Source of the DNA: an uncultured bacterium | GTDB taxonomy: Bacteria > Desulfobacterota > Desulfobulbia > Desulfobulbales > Desulfobulbaceae | Direction: 5' to 3' | Assembly: GCA_903896915.1 (NCBI GenBank) | Contig: CAITZN010000585.1 | Location: forward strand, 1 to 13,897 | DNA length: 13,897 nucleotides | Part shown: in pieces, positions 1 to 8,533 of the stretch | Layout of the letters: each line of letters opens with the position of its first letter | How positions within the stretch are numbered: position 1 is the first letter of the stretch | The notes under the pieces: model-generated | The model's input: the letters and a program-made list of their open reading frames with translations, nothing else | Databases searched by the model: none | Told to the model about the DNA's origin: nothing | Program-made: the position numbers and the translations under genes

Positions 1-1415
1 ATGGCGGCGACGGTCTGGTCATTGCGCGGACGGTGCATGGCCTGGGTGCGTTTCCCTTTGTTTTTTTCCTGCTCGACCCAGAACAGCTAAGAGGTGATGC
101 CGAGCTCAACTATGCCATCCTCAAACGACTCCGCCTCCCTTACCTGGTTGTTGACGACTCTGAAAAATCAGTGGCCCTGATTGACACAGTCCTTACTTTA
201 CACCGAATGCATCCGGTGCATTGCCTAGTTGACGCCCTCTTCGGTACAGGCCTGGAACGGAAAGTCAGCGGCCATTTTCTCGAGGTCATCACCTGCATCA
301 ATATGCTACGTGAGCGGCATCATCTTCCGGTCGTTGCCGTTGACCTTCCCTCGGGCCTCAACAGCGATACCGGCATGATCCTCGGCAGTGCAGTGCACGC
401 CGATTTGACCATAACCTATGGCCTGCCCAAGCCTGGTCAGTATCACCACGGCGGCCCCAACGTCGGCCAACTGATGCGGATTGACATCGGCATTCCCACA
501 AAAATCGTCGCGAACGCCAAGCTGAACGGTTCTGTCCTCGACAGCAGCATCACTGCCCAGCTTCAGCAACGCGCCCTCACCGCGCACAAAGGTGCCAACG
601 GCCATCTCCTCATTCTCGCCGGCTCCGAAGGAAAAACCGGAGCTGCTCTGCTCTGCGGACGCGGCGCCCTGCACAGCGGCGCAGGGCTGGTAACTTTTGC
701 GGTACCGCAGGATCTGTACCCCATCTTTGCAACCGCTAACGCCGAGTCGATGGCTGTGGCCCTGCCCGCCTCCCGAAAATTCCTCTCCATTGATGACCTG
801 GACCGGATCATGGCCATCGCCCAAGGCAAAAACGGTCTGGTTATCGGTCCCGGCATTGGCACAGAAGAAGCAACAGCGCAATTGGTGCTCCGGTTGTATA
901 GTGAAAACGGTGCGCCGCAAGTGGTGGACGCCGATGCCCTCAATATCCTGGCGTCGCATCCGGAAGTGATCCGCCGTCCGGCCGGACCGAGGATTTTCAC
1001 GCCCCATCCGGGCGAGATGGCCCGTCTACTGGCAACCACCATCGATGAGGTCCAAAAGGACCGGCTCAGGGCTGCCCAATGGCTCAACGCTCCAACCGAA
1101 AATGAACTGCCACCGATGATCACCGTGCTCAAGGGTGCCGGAACCGTGGTGGCTGCCGCCAGCGGCGAGTGGGCAATCAACACCACCGGCAATCCAGGAA
1201 TGGGAACCGGAGGGATGGGCGATGTCCTCGCCGGAATCATCGGCAGCCTGCTGGTACAAGGATACTCACCCTGGAATGCTGCCTGCCTGGGAGTATATCT
1301 CCATGGCTTGTCCGCCGACCACATTGCACGTTCCCGTCCGTATGGATTCACGGCCTCCGAAGTGGCGCAGATGCTGCCTCAGGTCATTGGAATATGCACC
1401 TCTCAACCTCAATAG
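1..1415 (+). CDS. nnr: Bifunctional NAD(P)H-hydrate epimerase / ADP-dependent NAD(P)H-hydrate dehydratase (5' end missing)
   Basis: This metabolite-repair enzyme is cytoplasmic. The N-terminal YjeF domain epimerises R- and S-NAD(P)HX, and the C-terminal ribokinase-like domain dehydrates S-NAD(P)HX back to NAD(P)H using ADP. The frame is open to the window edge: bases 1-2 finish a codon and base 3 starts GGDG, the end of the family's NNGGDG nucleotide-binding loop. About 60 N-terminal residues therefore lie outside, and the GTG at 33 is internal. Visible epimerase motifs are VDALFGTGL and AVDLPSGLNSDTG. Dehydratase motifs are HKGANGHLLILAGSEGKTG, IGPGIG, VVDADALN, FTPHPGEMARLL and the catalytic loop GNPGMGTGGMGDVLAG with its aspartate. 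The domain junction is near base 500-540. The 470 visible residues plus the missing part fit the usual fused length of about 500-530. The stop overlaps the ribosome binding site of the next gene, so the two are probably cotranscribed. Confidence 0.95.
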   Translation, partial: GGDGLVIARTVHGLGAFPFVFFLLDPEQLRGDAELNYAILKRLRLPYLVVDDSEKSVALIDTVLTLHRMHPVHCLVDALFGTGLERKVSGHFLEVITCINMLRERHHLPVVAVDLPSGLNSDTGMILGSAVHADLTITYGLPKPGQYHHGGPNVGQLMRIDIGIPTKIVANAKLNGSVLDSSITAQLQQRALTAHKGANGHLLILAGSEGKTGAALLCGRGALHSGAGLVTFAVPQDLYPIFATANAESMAVALPASRKFLSIDDLDRIMAIAQGKNGLVIGPGIGTEEATAQLVLRLYSENGAPQVVDADALNILASHPEVIRRPAGPRIFTPHPGEMARLLATTIDEVQKDRLRAAQWLNAPTENELPPMITVLKGAGTVVAAASGEWAINTTGNPGMGTGGMGDVLAGIIGSLLVQGYSPWNAACLGVYLHGLSADHIARSRPYGFTASEVAQMLPQVIGICTSQPQ

Positions 1416-1423
1416 GAGAAACT

Positions 1424-1879
1424 ATGCTAACAGCGAAAGATATCATGACCAGCGAAGTAATTACGGTCAACGAGAACGCCACAGTACGCGAACTGGCCAC
1501 GCTTCTTCTGATGAACAGTATCAGCGGAGCGCCAGTGGTCAATGAGGTAGGGGGAGTGATCGGCGTGGTCACCGAGAGCGACCTGATCTTCCAGAACAAA
1601 AAGGTGCACCTTCCGACGGCTGTTGCCATTCTTGATGCCTTTCTCTTTCTCGAACGTCCGGAGAAAATGGAAAAAGAACTGAAAAAGATCGCTGGTTCCA
1701 AGGTCGGTGAGATCTGCTCCCACGATCTTGTCTGTGTGACTCCCGAAACAGGACTGGAAGAGTTGGCGACTCTGATGGCCGAGAAGAAGATCCATACCTT
1801 GCCGGTGATGGAGCAGGGGAAGCTGGTGGGAGTGATCGGCAAGTCGGATATTATCCGGACGATTGCCCAGGGATTGTAA
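1424..1879 (+). CDS. Double CBS-domain protein
   Basis: The product is a 151-residue soluble protein made almost entirely of two CBS modules, a Bateman pair that usually binds adenine nucleotides or related ligands. The first CBS spans about residues 7-57 (DIMTSEVITVNENATV, then SGAPVVNEVGGVIGVVTESDL). The second spans about 94-149 (VGEICSHDLVCVTPETGL, then HTLPVMEQGKLVGVIGKSDI). A charged helical linker at about 76-92 lies between them. No catalytic or DNA-binding domain is attached, so it is a stand-alone sensor or regulatory subunit of unknown partner. The ATG at 1424 is chosen because AGGAG at 1414-1418 overlaps the upstream stop and lies 5 bases before it, and because residue 1 begins the CBS fold. 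In deltaproteobacteria a CBS gene commonly follows the NAD(P)H-hydrate repair gene. The ligand cannot be read from the sequence. Confidence 0.9.
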   Translation: MLTAKDIMTSEVITVNENATVRELATLLLMNSISGAPVVNEVGGVIGVVTESDLIFQNKKVHLPTAVAILDAFLFLERPEKMEKELKKIAGSKVGEICSHDLVCVTPETGLEELATLMAEKKIHTLPVMEQGKLVGVIGKSDIIRTIAQGL

Positions 1880-2079
1880 CCTGTAACGACTCAGTAAAAT
1901 AGGCTGTAGGTCTTTAGGCTGTCAGGGACTCCCTAAAACCAGCTGCAGGGTTGAGTACGTAGTAATTTCGTTCGCACCTTGCCAGAGCTGGTGACTCAAG
2001 CGGATAATTACACGTCTTTATATCTACGATGCCACCTAACAGACTACAAGCCTGAGCAACCTAAACAGCTTCAGCTCTC
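1880..2079. other. Non-coding gap between convergent genes
   Basis: This 200-base gap separates the rightward CBS gene from the leftward response-regulator gene. I found no credible open frame. The octamer TAGGCTGT occurs twice, at 1900-1907 and 1915-1922. A tight AGGG-ACT-CCCT inverted repeat sits at 1924-1934, and CCAG-AG-CTGG lies near 1982-1991. None is followed by a convincing T-run on either strand, so I cannot place a terminator for either gene here. The word AAGCGGATAATTA at 1998-2010 recurs in the non-coding right end of the window. Confidence 0.6.
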
Positions 2080-3381
2080 TCAGTCGCTGTAGATCTGCCA
2101 GCAGTTGCGGCCTTTTTTCTTGGCCTCGTACATGGCGATATCGGCATGACGGAGCATGGTCTCTGCATCGTGGCAATCATTAGGGAAGACCGATATGCCG
2201 ATGCTTGCCCCAATAAAGCAGATGTGATCGCCCGCCTCTATCGGCTCGTTGAGCGACTCGATAGATTTCTGCGCGACCAGGATGGCGCCTTCCAGAGATT
2301 CCGTACTTTCCAGCAGGATAACGAATTCGTCCCCCCCCAGCCTGCAAACAGAATCTGAGGTCCGCAGGGTGCTACGCAACCGTGCGGCGACCTGCATAAG
2401 GACGATATCGCCAACCCCGTGGCCGAACTGGTCGTTGATTGGTTTAAACCGGTCCAGATCTATGAACAGCAAGCAGAGTAACCGCCCATGACGATTAGCC
2501 AGCGAGATGGCCTGAGGCAGACGCCTCCGGAAATAGTTACGGTTGGGCAGATTGGTAAGGGGATCATGGTTGGCCATGTAGCGAATGAGTTCCGCCGCTT
2601 CATGACGTTCCGTTATATCCTGAAAGACCAGCACACCGCCCTTCAGTCGCTGGTTCTGCTTGATCGGCGTTGAACGGAAGTCCACCGGAAAGCTGGTACC
2701 ATCCTTGCGTTGCATCCTTCCTTCATCGTAACAGATGGTGTCATTTATGTCCTGCTGCTCAAAGTAGGGACAGCAATCTTCGACAAAATCCCCACCGGAA
2801 GCGGTTACCTTAAACACCATCCGACAGTCGCGCCCTTTGACCTCATCGTTGCTGTATCCCAACATCTTAAGGGCCGCTGGATTGACATAGCTGATCAATC
2901 GATTGCTATCAATACCGCAGATACCATTGGCAGCTGCGTCGAGAATCATCTCGTAATTTCTGGAAAGCAGTTCGAGCTCCTGCTTGGCACGATGCGACCC
3001 TAGAATAAAGAGAATACGATTCTTGAGGACCGGCCAGCGCAAGGGCTTACGGATATAATCGACGGCACCGGCGTTATAGGAACGCTCAATGCTTTTCTCG
3101 TCATCCAGGGCGGTGATCATGAGAACCGGCGGCGGATCAGACATGGAAGAACAGATATGCGCACAGATCTCGGGTCCGTCGAGACCCGGCATCGCGATAT
3201 CGAGAATGATCAAATCAATCGACTCTTTTCCCAAAATTTCCAGAGCGGCGTGACCGTTTTCAGCCTCGATGACCGCATAGCCTTCACCTTCCAGAAACTG
3301 GTGAAGGAGCATGCGCATAACCTCGTCGTCATCGACTATCAGGATAACAGGGATTGTGCCAGACAACAAAGATACGGTCAT
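2080..3381 (-). CDS. Response regulator with PAS and diguanylate cyclase (GGDEF) domains
   Basis: The product is a 433-residue cytoplasmic response regulator predicted to make cyclic-di-GMP when phosphorylated. The receiver domain (about 10-128) has the acidic pocket D17-D19, phospho-acceptor D61 in LDIAMPGLDG, T90 and K112. A PAS domain follows (about 143-258), ending in RKDGTSFPVDFRSTPI and the linker FQDITERHEA. The GGDEF domain (about 268-431) has the lead-in DPLTNLPNR, an intact GGDEF at 349-353 and the inhibitory I-site RTSD at 340-343, exactly five residues before GGDEF. Active-site and product-inhibition residues are therefore both present. No membrane segment is seen. The ATG at 3381 has no good Shine-Dalgarno sequence and an AT-rich leader, and nearby TTG codons are possible but unsupported alternatives. 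The gene lies 165 bases after the hybrid kinase on the same strand, making it the obvious candidate acceptor of phosphate from that kinase's Hpt domain. Confidence 0.93.
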   Translation of the reverse strand: MTVSLLSGTIPVILIVDDDEVMRMLLHQFLEGEGYAVIEAENGHAALEILGKESIDLIILDIAMPGLDGPEICAHICSSMSDPPPVLMITALDDEKSIERSYNAGAVDYIRKPLRWPVLKNRILFILGSHRAKQELELLSRNYEMILDAAANGICGIDSNRLISYVNPAALKMLGYSNDEVKGRDCRMVFKVTASGGDFVEDCCPYFEQQDINDTICYDEGRMQRKDGTSFPVDFRSTPIKQNQRLKGGVLVFQDITERHEAAELIRYMANHDPLTNLPNRNYFRRRLPQAISLANRHGRLLCLLFIDLDRFKPINDQFGHGVGDIVLMQVAARLRSTLRTSDSVCRLGGDEFVILLESTESLEGAILVAQKSIESLNEPIEAGDHICFIGASIGISVFPNDCHDAETMLRHADIAMYEAKKKGRNCWQIYSD

Positions 3382-3456
3382 AACAAAGAATCAAAATAAG
3401 AGTAGAGGCTACGCATTCATTTGTGCCATTGAGCAGCCGATTATCGAGAGGAGAAT

Positions 3457-3501
3457 AAAAAATCCCTTATCAGCCTTTGGAATCTCGCCGCTGGCAGGGA
3501 T
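3457..3501 (-). terminator. Candidate intrinsic terminator after the hybrid kinase gene
   Basis: On the minus strand ATCCCT (3501-3496) pairs with AGGGAT (3467-3462). Inside that, CAGC of the 5' arm pairs with GCTG of the 3' arm (3493-3490 with 3474-3471), leaving a 15-base loop and a small internal loop. A run of T follows immediately (3463 down to 3457, broken by one A in the stem). It lies 46 bases after the kinase stop and 76 bases before the response-regulator start. It may end the long operon or act as an attenuator between the two genes. The GC-poor stem and large loop make it weaker than the rpmA terminator. Confidence 0.45.
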
Positions 3502-3526
3502 GCCTATCAGGTCAACGTTTTTAAAT

Positions 3527-3554
3527 ATTGTATGAATATATGAATATTAATCAA
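3527..3554 (-). promoter_or_regulatory. Candidate sigma70-type promoter upstream of the response regulator
   Basis: On the minus strand TTGATT (3554-3549) is followed after 16 bases by TACAAT (3532-3527), close to the -35 and -10 consensus in a very AT-rich stretch. It overlaps the stop codon of the kinase gene. A transcript from here would have a leader of about 140 bases and would cross the hairpin at 3457-3501. AT-rich DNA often gives such matches by chance. Confidence 0.3.
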
Positions 3555-5232
3555 GCTGTTCTGCTAAAAATCGTTTTACTTTGCCCACTGCTGCTACAAT
3601 TTGCGTAAAAATTCGCTCGATCTGTTGGAGATTGCCGCTTTTGCCCATGTTTTCAGCCAGCAGGCAAAGGTGGGTCAACTCTTCCGCCCCGAACTGACTA
3701 CTGCTGCCTTTCATTGTGTGCGCCACTTTATTGATCGCATCAGCATCGTTACGTTGGATAGCCTGTTCAAGCTCAGCGATGCGTCGCTCCAAAGAACGAA
3801 GGAAGACACCGGCTACAGGACCGATATTGCCGACATGCTCCCGTAACCGCTCCAATACAACCGTGTTGATGACAGCACCGCCCGAGTTCTGTCCTTTGGG
3901 CGCTTCATCAAAAGTTTTCCCTCCTGTTCCAGGAACGATAGAGGTCTGCAGTTCCGGCAGCCAATCAGACAAAATCTCTTGCAGTTTGTTGAAATCAACC
4001 GGTTTGACCAAATAATCGACCATCCCCACTTCCTGGCAGCGTTTCTTGGTGACAGCGGTTGCATCGGCGGTGAGGGCGACAATAGCTGGCCCTTGCGCGT
4101 CTCCAGCCGTTTCTTCAAGGATGGTTCTGGTTGCCGAGAATCCATCGACAACCGGCATCTGACAATCCATCAAAATAAGATTGAACCTGAACTTACGGCA
4201 AGCATCGATAGCCTCTTGACCGTTACTGGCCGTGACGATCTCAACCCCAGTATTCCTGAAGGTTTCCTTCATCACAATCCTGTTGGTCTCCTCATCGTCG
4301 ACAATCAATAACCTGATTCTGCCATCCGGCTCCAAGGCCGCGGCAGGTTCTTCAACCATAGCAATAGGCAAACGGAGCTCCGGCAAATCCTGAAGTGCAA
4401 CAGCATCGTTACTCTTTGCCAAGCTTTGGGCCAAGGGCAGGGTAAACCAGAAAACAGAACCTTTTCCTACAACCGATTGCACGCCGAGTTCTCCCCCCAT
4501 CAGCTTGATCAACTTGGCACAGATCGAGAGTCCCAGACCACTACCGCCGTACCGCCGAGTCGAGGAGCTGTCAACCTGAGAAAAAGGTAGAAAGAGCTTA
4601 TTAATCGCTTCAGGCGCAATGCCTGTCCCGGAATCCTGCACCTCGAATCTGAGCACATCACCTTCCCTTCCGCTCTTTTCCCTAATGACCCGTAACAAGA
4701 TGGTACCCTGTTCGGTAAACTTGACAGCATTGCCGAGCAAATTCACCAGCACCTGCCGTAACCGGTACCCATCTCCCAAGTAATACTGGGACAGAAGCGG
4801 ATCGATGCTGGTGACCAAGGTCAAGCCCTTCCCCTTGCCGGTCACCTGGTAAAGGATCATCAACTGTTCGAGCAGGGCCAGCAGGTCAAACGGCTCGATA
4901 TCCACCGCCATCTTATTCGCCTCAATTTTGCTAAAATCAAGCAGATTGTTGATCAGGGTCATCAGGCTGGCTGCAGAGGCACGAATGAGCTGAGCGAAAT
5001 GTTTTTGCCGCGGCTGCAGTTCGGTATCGAGCAGGAGTTCGCTGATACCGATCACTCCATTCATTGGGGTGCGGATCTCGTGACTGATCATGGCCAGAAA
5101 ATCGGATTTGGCCTGATTGGCGGAGTCGGCCTGCTTTGCTTTTTGCCGCAGCTTGGCATTGTCCCGCTCAAGACGTTTTACCTCTGCCTCCAGTTCGACA
5201 ATCTTGGTCTGCAACAGTTTCAGCTGGTCCAT
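3547..5232 (-). CDS. Soluble hybrid histidine kinase (HisKA-HATPase-REC-Hpt)
   Basis: The product is a 561-residue phosphorelay kinase. A predicted coiled coil (about 5-38, [20 protein letters not shown]) leads into the dimerisation/phosphoacceptor domain, with H51 in [13 protein letters not shown]. The ATPase domain has N168 ([10 protein letters not shown]), DSGTG at 200-204 and GGSGLGLSI from 229. The receiver (about 306-423) has D312-D313, phospho-acceptor D356 in [12 protein letters not shown]388 and K410. A C-terminal Hpt domain (about 455-555) carries H505 in [13 protein letters not shown]. All four relay residues are present. There is no membrane segment, PAS or GAF domain, so the signal must come through the coiled coil, a partner or the receiver. 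I chose the ATG at 5232, one base after the helicase stop, because the coiled coil starts there. It has no Shine-Dalgarno sequence, so translation is probably coupled. A 53-residue extension is open upstream but would lie inside the helicase gene and shows no domain. Confidence 0.92.
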   Translation of the reverse strand: MDQLKLLQTKIVELEAEVKRLERDNAKLRQKAKQADSANQAKSDFLAMISHEIRTPMNGVIGISELLLDTELQPRQKHFAQLIRASAASLMTLINNLLDFSKIEANKMAVDIEPFDLLALLEQLMILYQVTGKGKGLTLVTSIDPLLSQYYLGDGYRLRQVLVNLLGNAVKFTEQGTILLRVIREKSGREGDVLRFEVQDSGTGIAPEAINKLFLPFSQVDSSSTRRYGGSGLGLSICAKLIKLMGGELGVQSVVGKGSVFWFTLPLAQSLAKSNDAVALQDLPELRLPIAMVEEPAAALEPDGRIRLLIVDDEETNRIVMKETFRNTGVEIVTASNGQEAIDACRKFRFNLILMDCQMPVVDGFSATRTILEETAGDAQGPAIVALTADATAVTKKRCQEVGMVDYLVKPVDFNKLQEILSDWLPELQTSIVPGTGGKTFDEAPKGQNSGGAVINTVVLERLREHVGNIGPVAGVFLRSLERRIAELEQAIQRNDADAINKVAHTMKGSSSQFGAEELTHLCLLAENMGKSGNLQQIERIFTQIVAAVGKVKRFLAEQLD

Positions 5233-5233
5233 A

Positions 5234-8200
5234 TTAGGAAAAGAGTGAGAGTTGTCGATGAGTCGGTTTCCGCTTCTCCGCTCCCAACCGGCATACCGGT
5301 GGCACAGAAAAAGAGTTGGCCGGGAGTTCTGCCAGAAACCGCGATTGTTGCCGGGGTTCAGCGGATCCGCCGTGCAAGGAACGTAGGGCACACCAACTGA
5401 GATAGAGGGTGGCTGCAGCCCGGGTTATGCCCACATAGAAAAGCCTCCGTTCCTCTTCCAGATGTTCTCGCAAGGCGCTGGCATTTTGTTGTTGCCGAGG
5501 CGCCATCGGCAGTAGCCCTTCCTCGACGCCGGCAATGAACACTACTGGAAATTCAAGGCCCTTGGCGGCATGAAGGGTGGAAAGGGTCACGGCCTCGGCG
5601 CGTTCATCGTAGATCACTGAATCGCTGAAGGTCTGGAGGTGCGTGGCACAGGCAACAAGCGAATCGCCGAAGGTCAAGACCAGTTCCCGTAATCGTCTCA
5701 ACTCGGCATCTTGTGGATCGAAATCGTAATAATCCATCAGGGCAAGAAGCACCGTCACCACCGGCTGCTCCGAGGCAAGTGCCAACATCCGCTCATACAG
5801 CGAGCGAAAGCGATCGATTGCAACACCGGCAGCCCCACCCAGAGCAATGTCCCTGGAAAGGATGGGACCGGTTTCCATGGGTTGCCCCGAGGGCAGCACG
5901 CCGCCTTGAAGACTCAGCAGGGATTGCTTACCGATCCCCTTCTCCTGCCCCAGCAGAATAAGTTGCTGGTCAATGCTGGCCATTCCGGCGAGCAGCAACA
6001 GCCAGTAATAGAGCAGACGACCATTGCCCTTGGAATAATAAGCCTCGAGATTGACCAGCTGAAAGGGTATCCCCCTGGCGGTGAGCACCGTACTTAAGGC
6101 CTCTGCCTGGCGCGAGGTCCGGTAAAAAACGCCAATATCGCGAAACGATACCTTTTCAGTTCCATCAGATTCAAAGTGATCGAAACTACGGTGCGAGGTT
6201 CCCCCGAGTTGCAACTCAATCTGATCGGCTATCCAGGCAGCTTCACTCTCTGGACTGGCACATGATTGCAAATAGATGGCCCCGGACAGCTGGTTTGCGG
6301 GCTGCATAGCAGCCACCGGTCGGGGATGGGGATTGTGGCTGATTAACTGCTCCGCTGCCTGGACGATGACGCGAGCGCTCCGATAATTCCGGATCAGTTG
6401 ATGGCATTCGGGCTGAAACACGCTGATAAAGGCATGGAACCATTTCGGATCCGAACCACGGAAACCGTAAATTGCCTGATCGGGATCACCGATGGCAAAG
6501 ACCGATGCTGTTTGCGCCAGCAGAGTGACGAGGGCGTACTGAGCCTGATTGACATCCTGAAACTCATCGACAAAGAGATGCCCGGTAGCGGCCCGCATAG
6601 CAGCCGCCTCTGCTCCACCCTGTTGCAACAACACCACGGTGCGCGGCACCACCGCATCTATATCGATCATTGAGCGTTCTGCCAGCACCTGAAAATAACG
6701 GGTCAACTCTGGAGCAGCAATCTGGTCTGTCGTATGACGCTGTTCAAGAGAGAGAGTGTGCCACATTTCGCCCCGCGCCTTTTCGCTGAGTTCAGGAAAC
6801 AAAGCATCGAAAAGAGCCGCCCGCTCCTCAGGCCCAACAACCTGCAGACCAGGAAGACCGCGCCGCAACTGGGCCAGGCAATAGCCATGAAAGGTGGCAA
6901 CCGTCAGCGCGGCACCGGCGGTAATCGCTCCCTGCAGCCGCGCCCTGACCTCGGCCGCCGCCTTGTTGGTAAAAGTGATCACTGTGCACGGCAGGTTTGA
7001 GATTGCCGTCATCCGCAGCACCCGGCTGACCAGGGTGTGGGTTTTGCCGGTTCCTGGACCAGCTTGAACAAGGATCAAGGCGGCCTCGCTGTCCACTACC
7101 TGCTGCTGCTCACTGTTCAGGTCTTTAGCAACCGACGCGGCCCCGTGCTTTACGGCCTTGGGTGGGATCGTGAGCAGGTTGCGCTCCTTTGCTTTTTTTG
7201 GGGACCCACCGGTGACCGGACCGAACAATCGACCCTGCCCGCTAAGGGCGGCGCGTTCCCCTTCGGAGAACACCTTGATGGTACCAAACTCGCCGTCGTA
7301 TCCGGGCTTGCGGATTACCCGGTTCTCGCGGACCCGTTCAATCGCCTCGGCCACCAGCGGAAGCCCCTTGGCCCTGATAGCCTCTCCAGGAGTATCGAGG
7401 AGGAGCGAAAACTCCGAACCAAAGGTATTGATCAGCCGGACATACCCCTCCAGAGCCTTTTTACTGGCCGGACCAGTCCCGCACAACTCCCCGACAATCT
7501 CCTGCAGAGGGATAAGACTGTGCACCTTGGGGCTGCAGGACGGATACACGGGCTGAGGGCGATCAGCCAGTTCCATCACCCGGTGGAGAACCCCGATAGT
7601 CAGGGGTTTGCCGCAGCTTGGGCACAGACCATCGACCTGCCGCGTGGCCTCCGGTTGCAAACAGACGCCGCAATTACGGTGCCCGTCACAATGGTATTTG
7701 CCCTCCTCCGGAAAGAACTCCACCGTGGCGGTAAAGACCGGCTCGCCCTCCTCATTCACCGGGGCACGGAGCGCATCACGCATGGAAAAAAAATCAAAAC
7801 CCGTGGTGAAAATATTAGCCTCCCTACCCAGTTTGGCCGGTGAATGGCAATCGGAATTGGAAATAAGGGTACAACTATCCAGAGACGAGATGAGGCGATT
7901 CATCTCCGGATCGGAGGAAAGACCGGTTTCCAGGGCAAAGATATGTTCGCTGAGATCGCCGAAACACTCCTCGATACTGTCAAAACCGGATTTTGAACCG
8001 AACAGAGAAAACCAGGGGGTCCAGATATGAGCGGGGACAAGAAAGCCTTCAGGAGCTTTTTCGAGCAGGATTTCAAGAAGATCGCGGGAATCAAGGCCAA
8101 GAATAGGACGGCCGTCAGAGGCAATATTGCCGATGCCTGCCAGGGTCGCATTGAGCCGTTGCACCGATTCGAAATCCGGGGCATACAAGAGATTGTGAAC

Positions 8201-8533
8201 CTTTCTGACCTTGCCGCCCCGTTTGTAGATGGAGCTGATTTCGGCGCTGAGCACAAAGCGGATGTCGAATGGCGAGTTGGCGGGATGGAGACCTGCAGGC
8301 AGCATCGCCTGGAAATCAAAACTGGAGTCGGGTTTCAGGCGGAGAAAACCGGGCTCCGCAGCTTCGAGATACTGATGGAGATGGGCAAACCAGCCGGGAT
8401 GGGTAAAATCACCGGTCCCCACCACGCTGATGCCCTTGATCGCAGCCCAGGCAGCCAATCCGTGCAGATGGCTGGCCTTACTCGTGGCTCGCGAATACAG
8501 GGAATGGATGTGGAGATCGGCGATATATTTCAC
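5234..8533 (-). CDS. EndoQ-like PHP endonuclease fused to UvrD/Rep-type helicase
   Basis: The 1099-residue fusion has two complete modules. Residues 1-425 resemble EndoQ, a PHP-fold nuclease that nicks DNA 5' of deaminated bases or abasic sites. Likely metal ligands are H8 and H10 (DLHIHS), D42 ([10 protein letters not shown]), E98, H113, H169 (PAHIWTPW), and D228 and H230 ([16 protein letters not shown]). Cysteines 288/291 and 304/307 form a zinc finger before [11 protein letters not shown]. After a linker (426-470), residues 471-1070 carry every superfamily-1A helicase motif: Walker [11 protein letters not shown] (491-500), [21 protein letters not shown], Walker B VDEFQD (655-660), [39 protein letters not shown] (986-1002) and [13 protein letters not shown]. 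The helicase part is about 600 residues, rather short for the family. The protein ends THRQLSLFS, and QLSLF (codons 5254-5240) matches the sliding-clamp-binding consensus. The GTG start shares four bases (GTGA) with the nadD stop, and the PHP fold begins at residue 3. Confidence 0.95.
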   Translation of the reverse strand: MKYIADLHIHSLYSRATSKASHLHGLAAWAAIKGISVVGTGDFTHPGWFAHLHQYLEAAEPGFLRLKPDSSFDFQAMLPAGLHPANSPFDIRFVLSAEISSIYKRGGKVRKVHNLLYAPDFESVQRLNATLAGIGNIASDGRPILGLDSRDLLEILLEKAPEGFLVPAHIWTPWFSLFGSKSGFDSIEECFGDLSEHIFALETGLSSDPEMNRLISSLDSCTLISNSDCHSPAKLGREANIFTTGFDFFSMRDALRAPVNEEGEPVFTATVEFFPEEGKYHCDGHRNCGVCLQPEATRQVDGLCPSCGKPLTIGVLHRVMELADRPQPVYPSCSPKVHSLIPLQEIVGELCGTGPASKKALEGYVRLINTFGSEFSLLLDTPGEAIRAKGLPLVAEAIERVRENRVIRKPGYDGEFGTIKVFSEGERAALSGQGRLFGPVTGGSPKKAKERNLLTIPPKAVKHGAASVAKDLNSEQQQVVDSEAALILVQAGPGTGKTHTLVSRVLRMTAISNLPCTVITFTNKAAAEVRARLQGAITAGAALTVATFHGYCLAQLRRGLPGLQVVGPEERAALFDALFPELSEKARGEMWHTLSLEQRHTTDQIAAPELTRYFQVLAERSMIDIDAVVPRTVVLLQQGGAEAAAMRAATGHLFVDEFQDVNQAQYALVTLLAQTASVFAIGDPDQAIYGFRGSDPKWFHAFISVFQPECHQLIRNYRSARVIVQAAEQLISHNPHPRPVAAMQPANQLSGAIYLQSCASPESEAAWIADQIELQLGGTSHRSFDHFESDGTEKVSFRDIGVFYRTSRQAEALSTVLTARGIPFQLVNLEAYYSKGNGRLLYYWLLLLAGMASIDQQLILLGQEKGIGKQSLLSLQGGVLPSGQPMETGPILSRDIALGGAAGVAIDRFRSLYERMLALASEQPVVTVLLALMDYYDFDPQDAELRRLRELVLTFGDSLVACATHLQTFSDSVIYDERAEAVTLSTLHAAKGLEFPVVFIAGVEEGLLPMAPRQQQNASALREHLEEERRLFYVGITRAAATLYLSWCALRSLHGGSAEPRQQSRFLAELPANSFSVPPVCRLGAEKRKPTHRQLSLFS

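Noticed and set aside
184..260. Cysteines in the PAS domain of the response regulator (protein residues 186-217) as a metal or heme site
   Set aside because: The residues fall in a common PAS subfamily pattern (CP followed by RKDGTSFPV), so they are not evidence for a cofactor. The coordinates given are protein residues.
306..1351. Long open frames of 233 and 262 codons on the minus strand opposite the NAD(P)H-hydrate repair gene
   Set aside because: They lie antisense to a clearly conserved enzyme, show no recognisable domain and have biased arginine- and serine-rich composition typical of shadow frames.
1924..1934. AGGG-ACT-CCCT as terminator of the CBS gene
   Set aside because: The stem is only four pairs with a three-base loop, and no T-run follows on the plus strand.
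3411..3430. Sigma54-like TGGCAC followed by TGC upstream of the cyclase gene
   Set aside because: The GG and GC elements are 11 bases apart instead of the required 10, so it does not fit the consensus.
5233..5391. Upstream extension of the hybrid kinase to a 614-residue protein
   Set aside because: The extra 53 residues would lie inside the helicase coding sequence, show no domain or signal peptide, and come before the natural coiled-coil start at 5232.
7037..7843. 268-codon plus-strand open frame opposite the nuclease-helicase gene
   Set aside because: The opposite strand carries conserved EndoQ and helicase motifs throughout, and this frame resembles no protein family.
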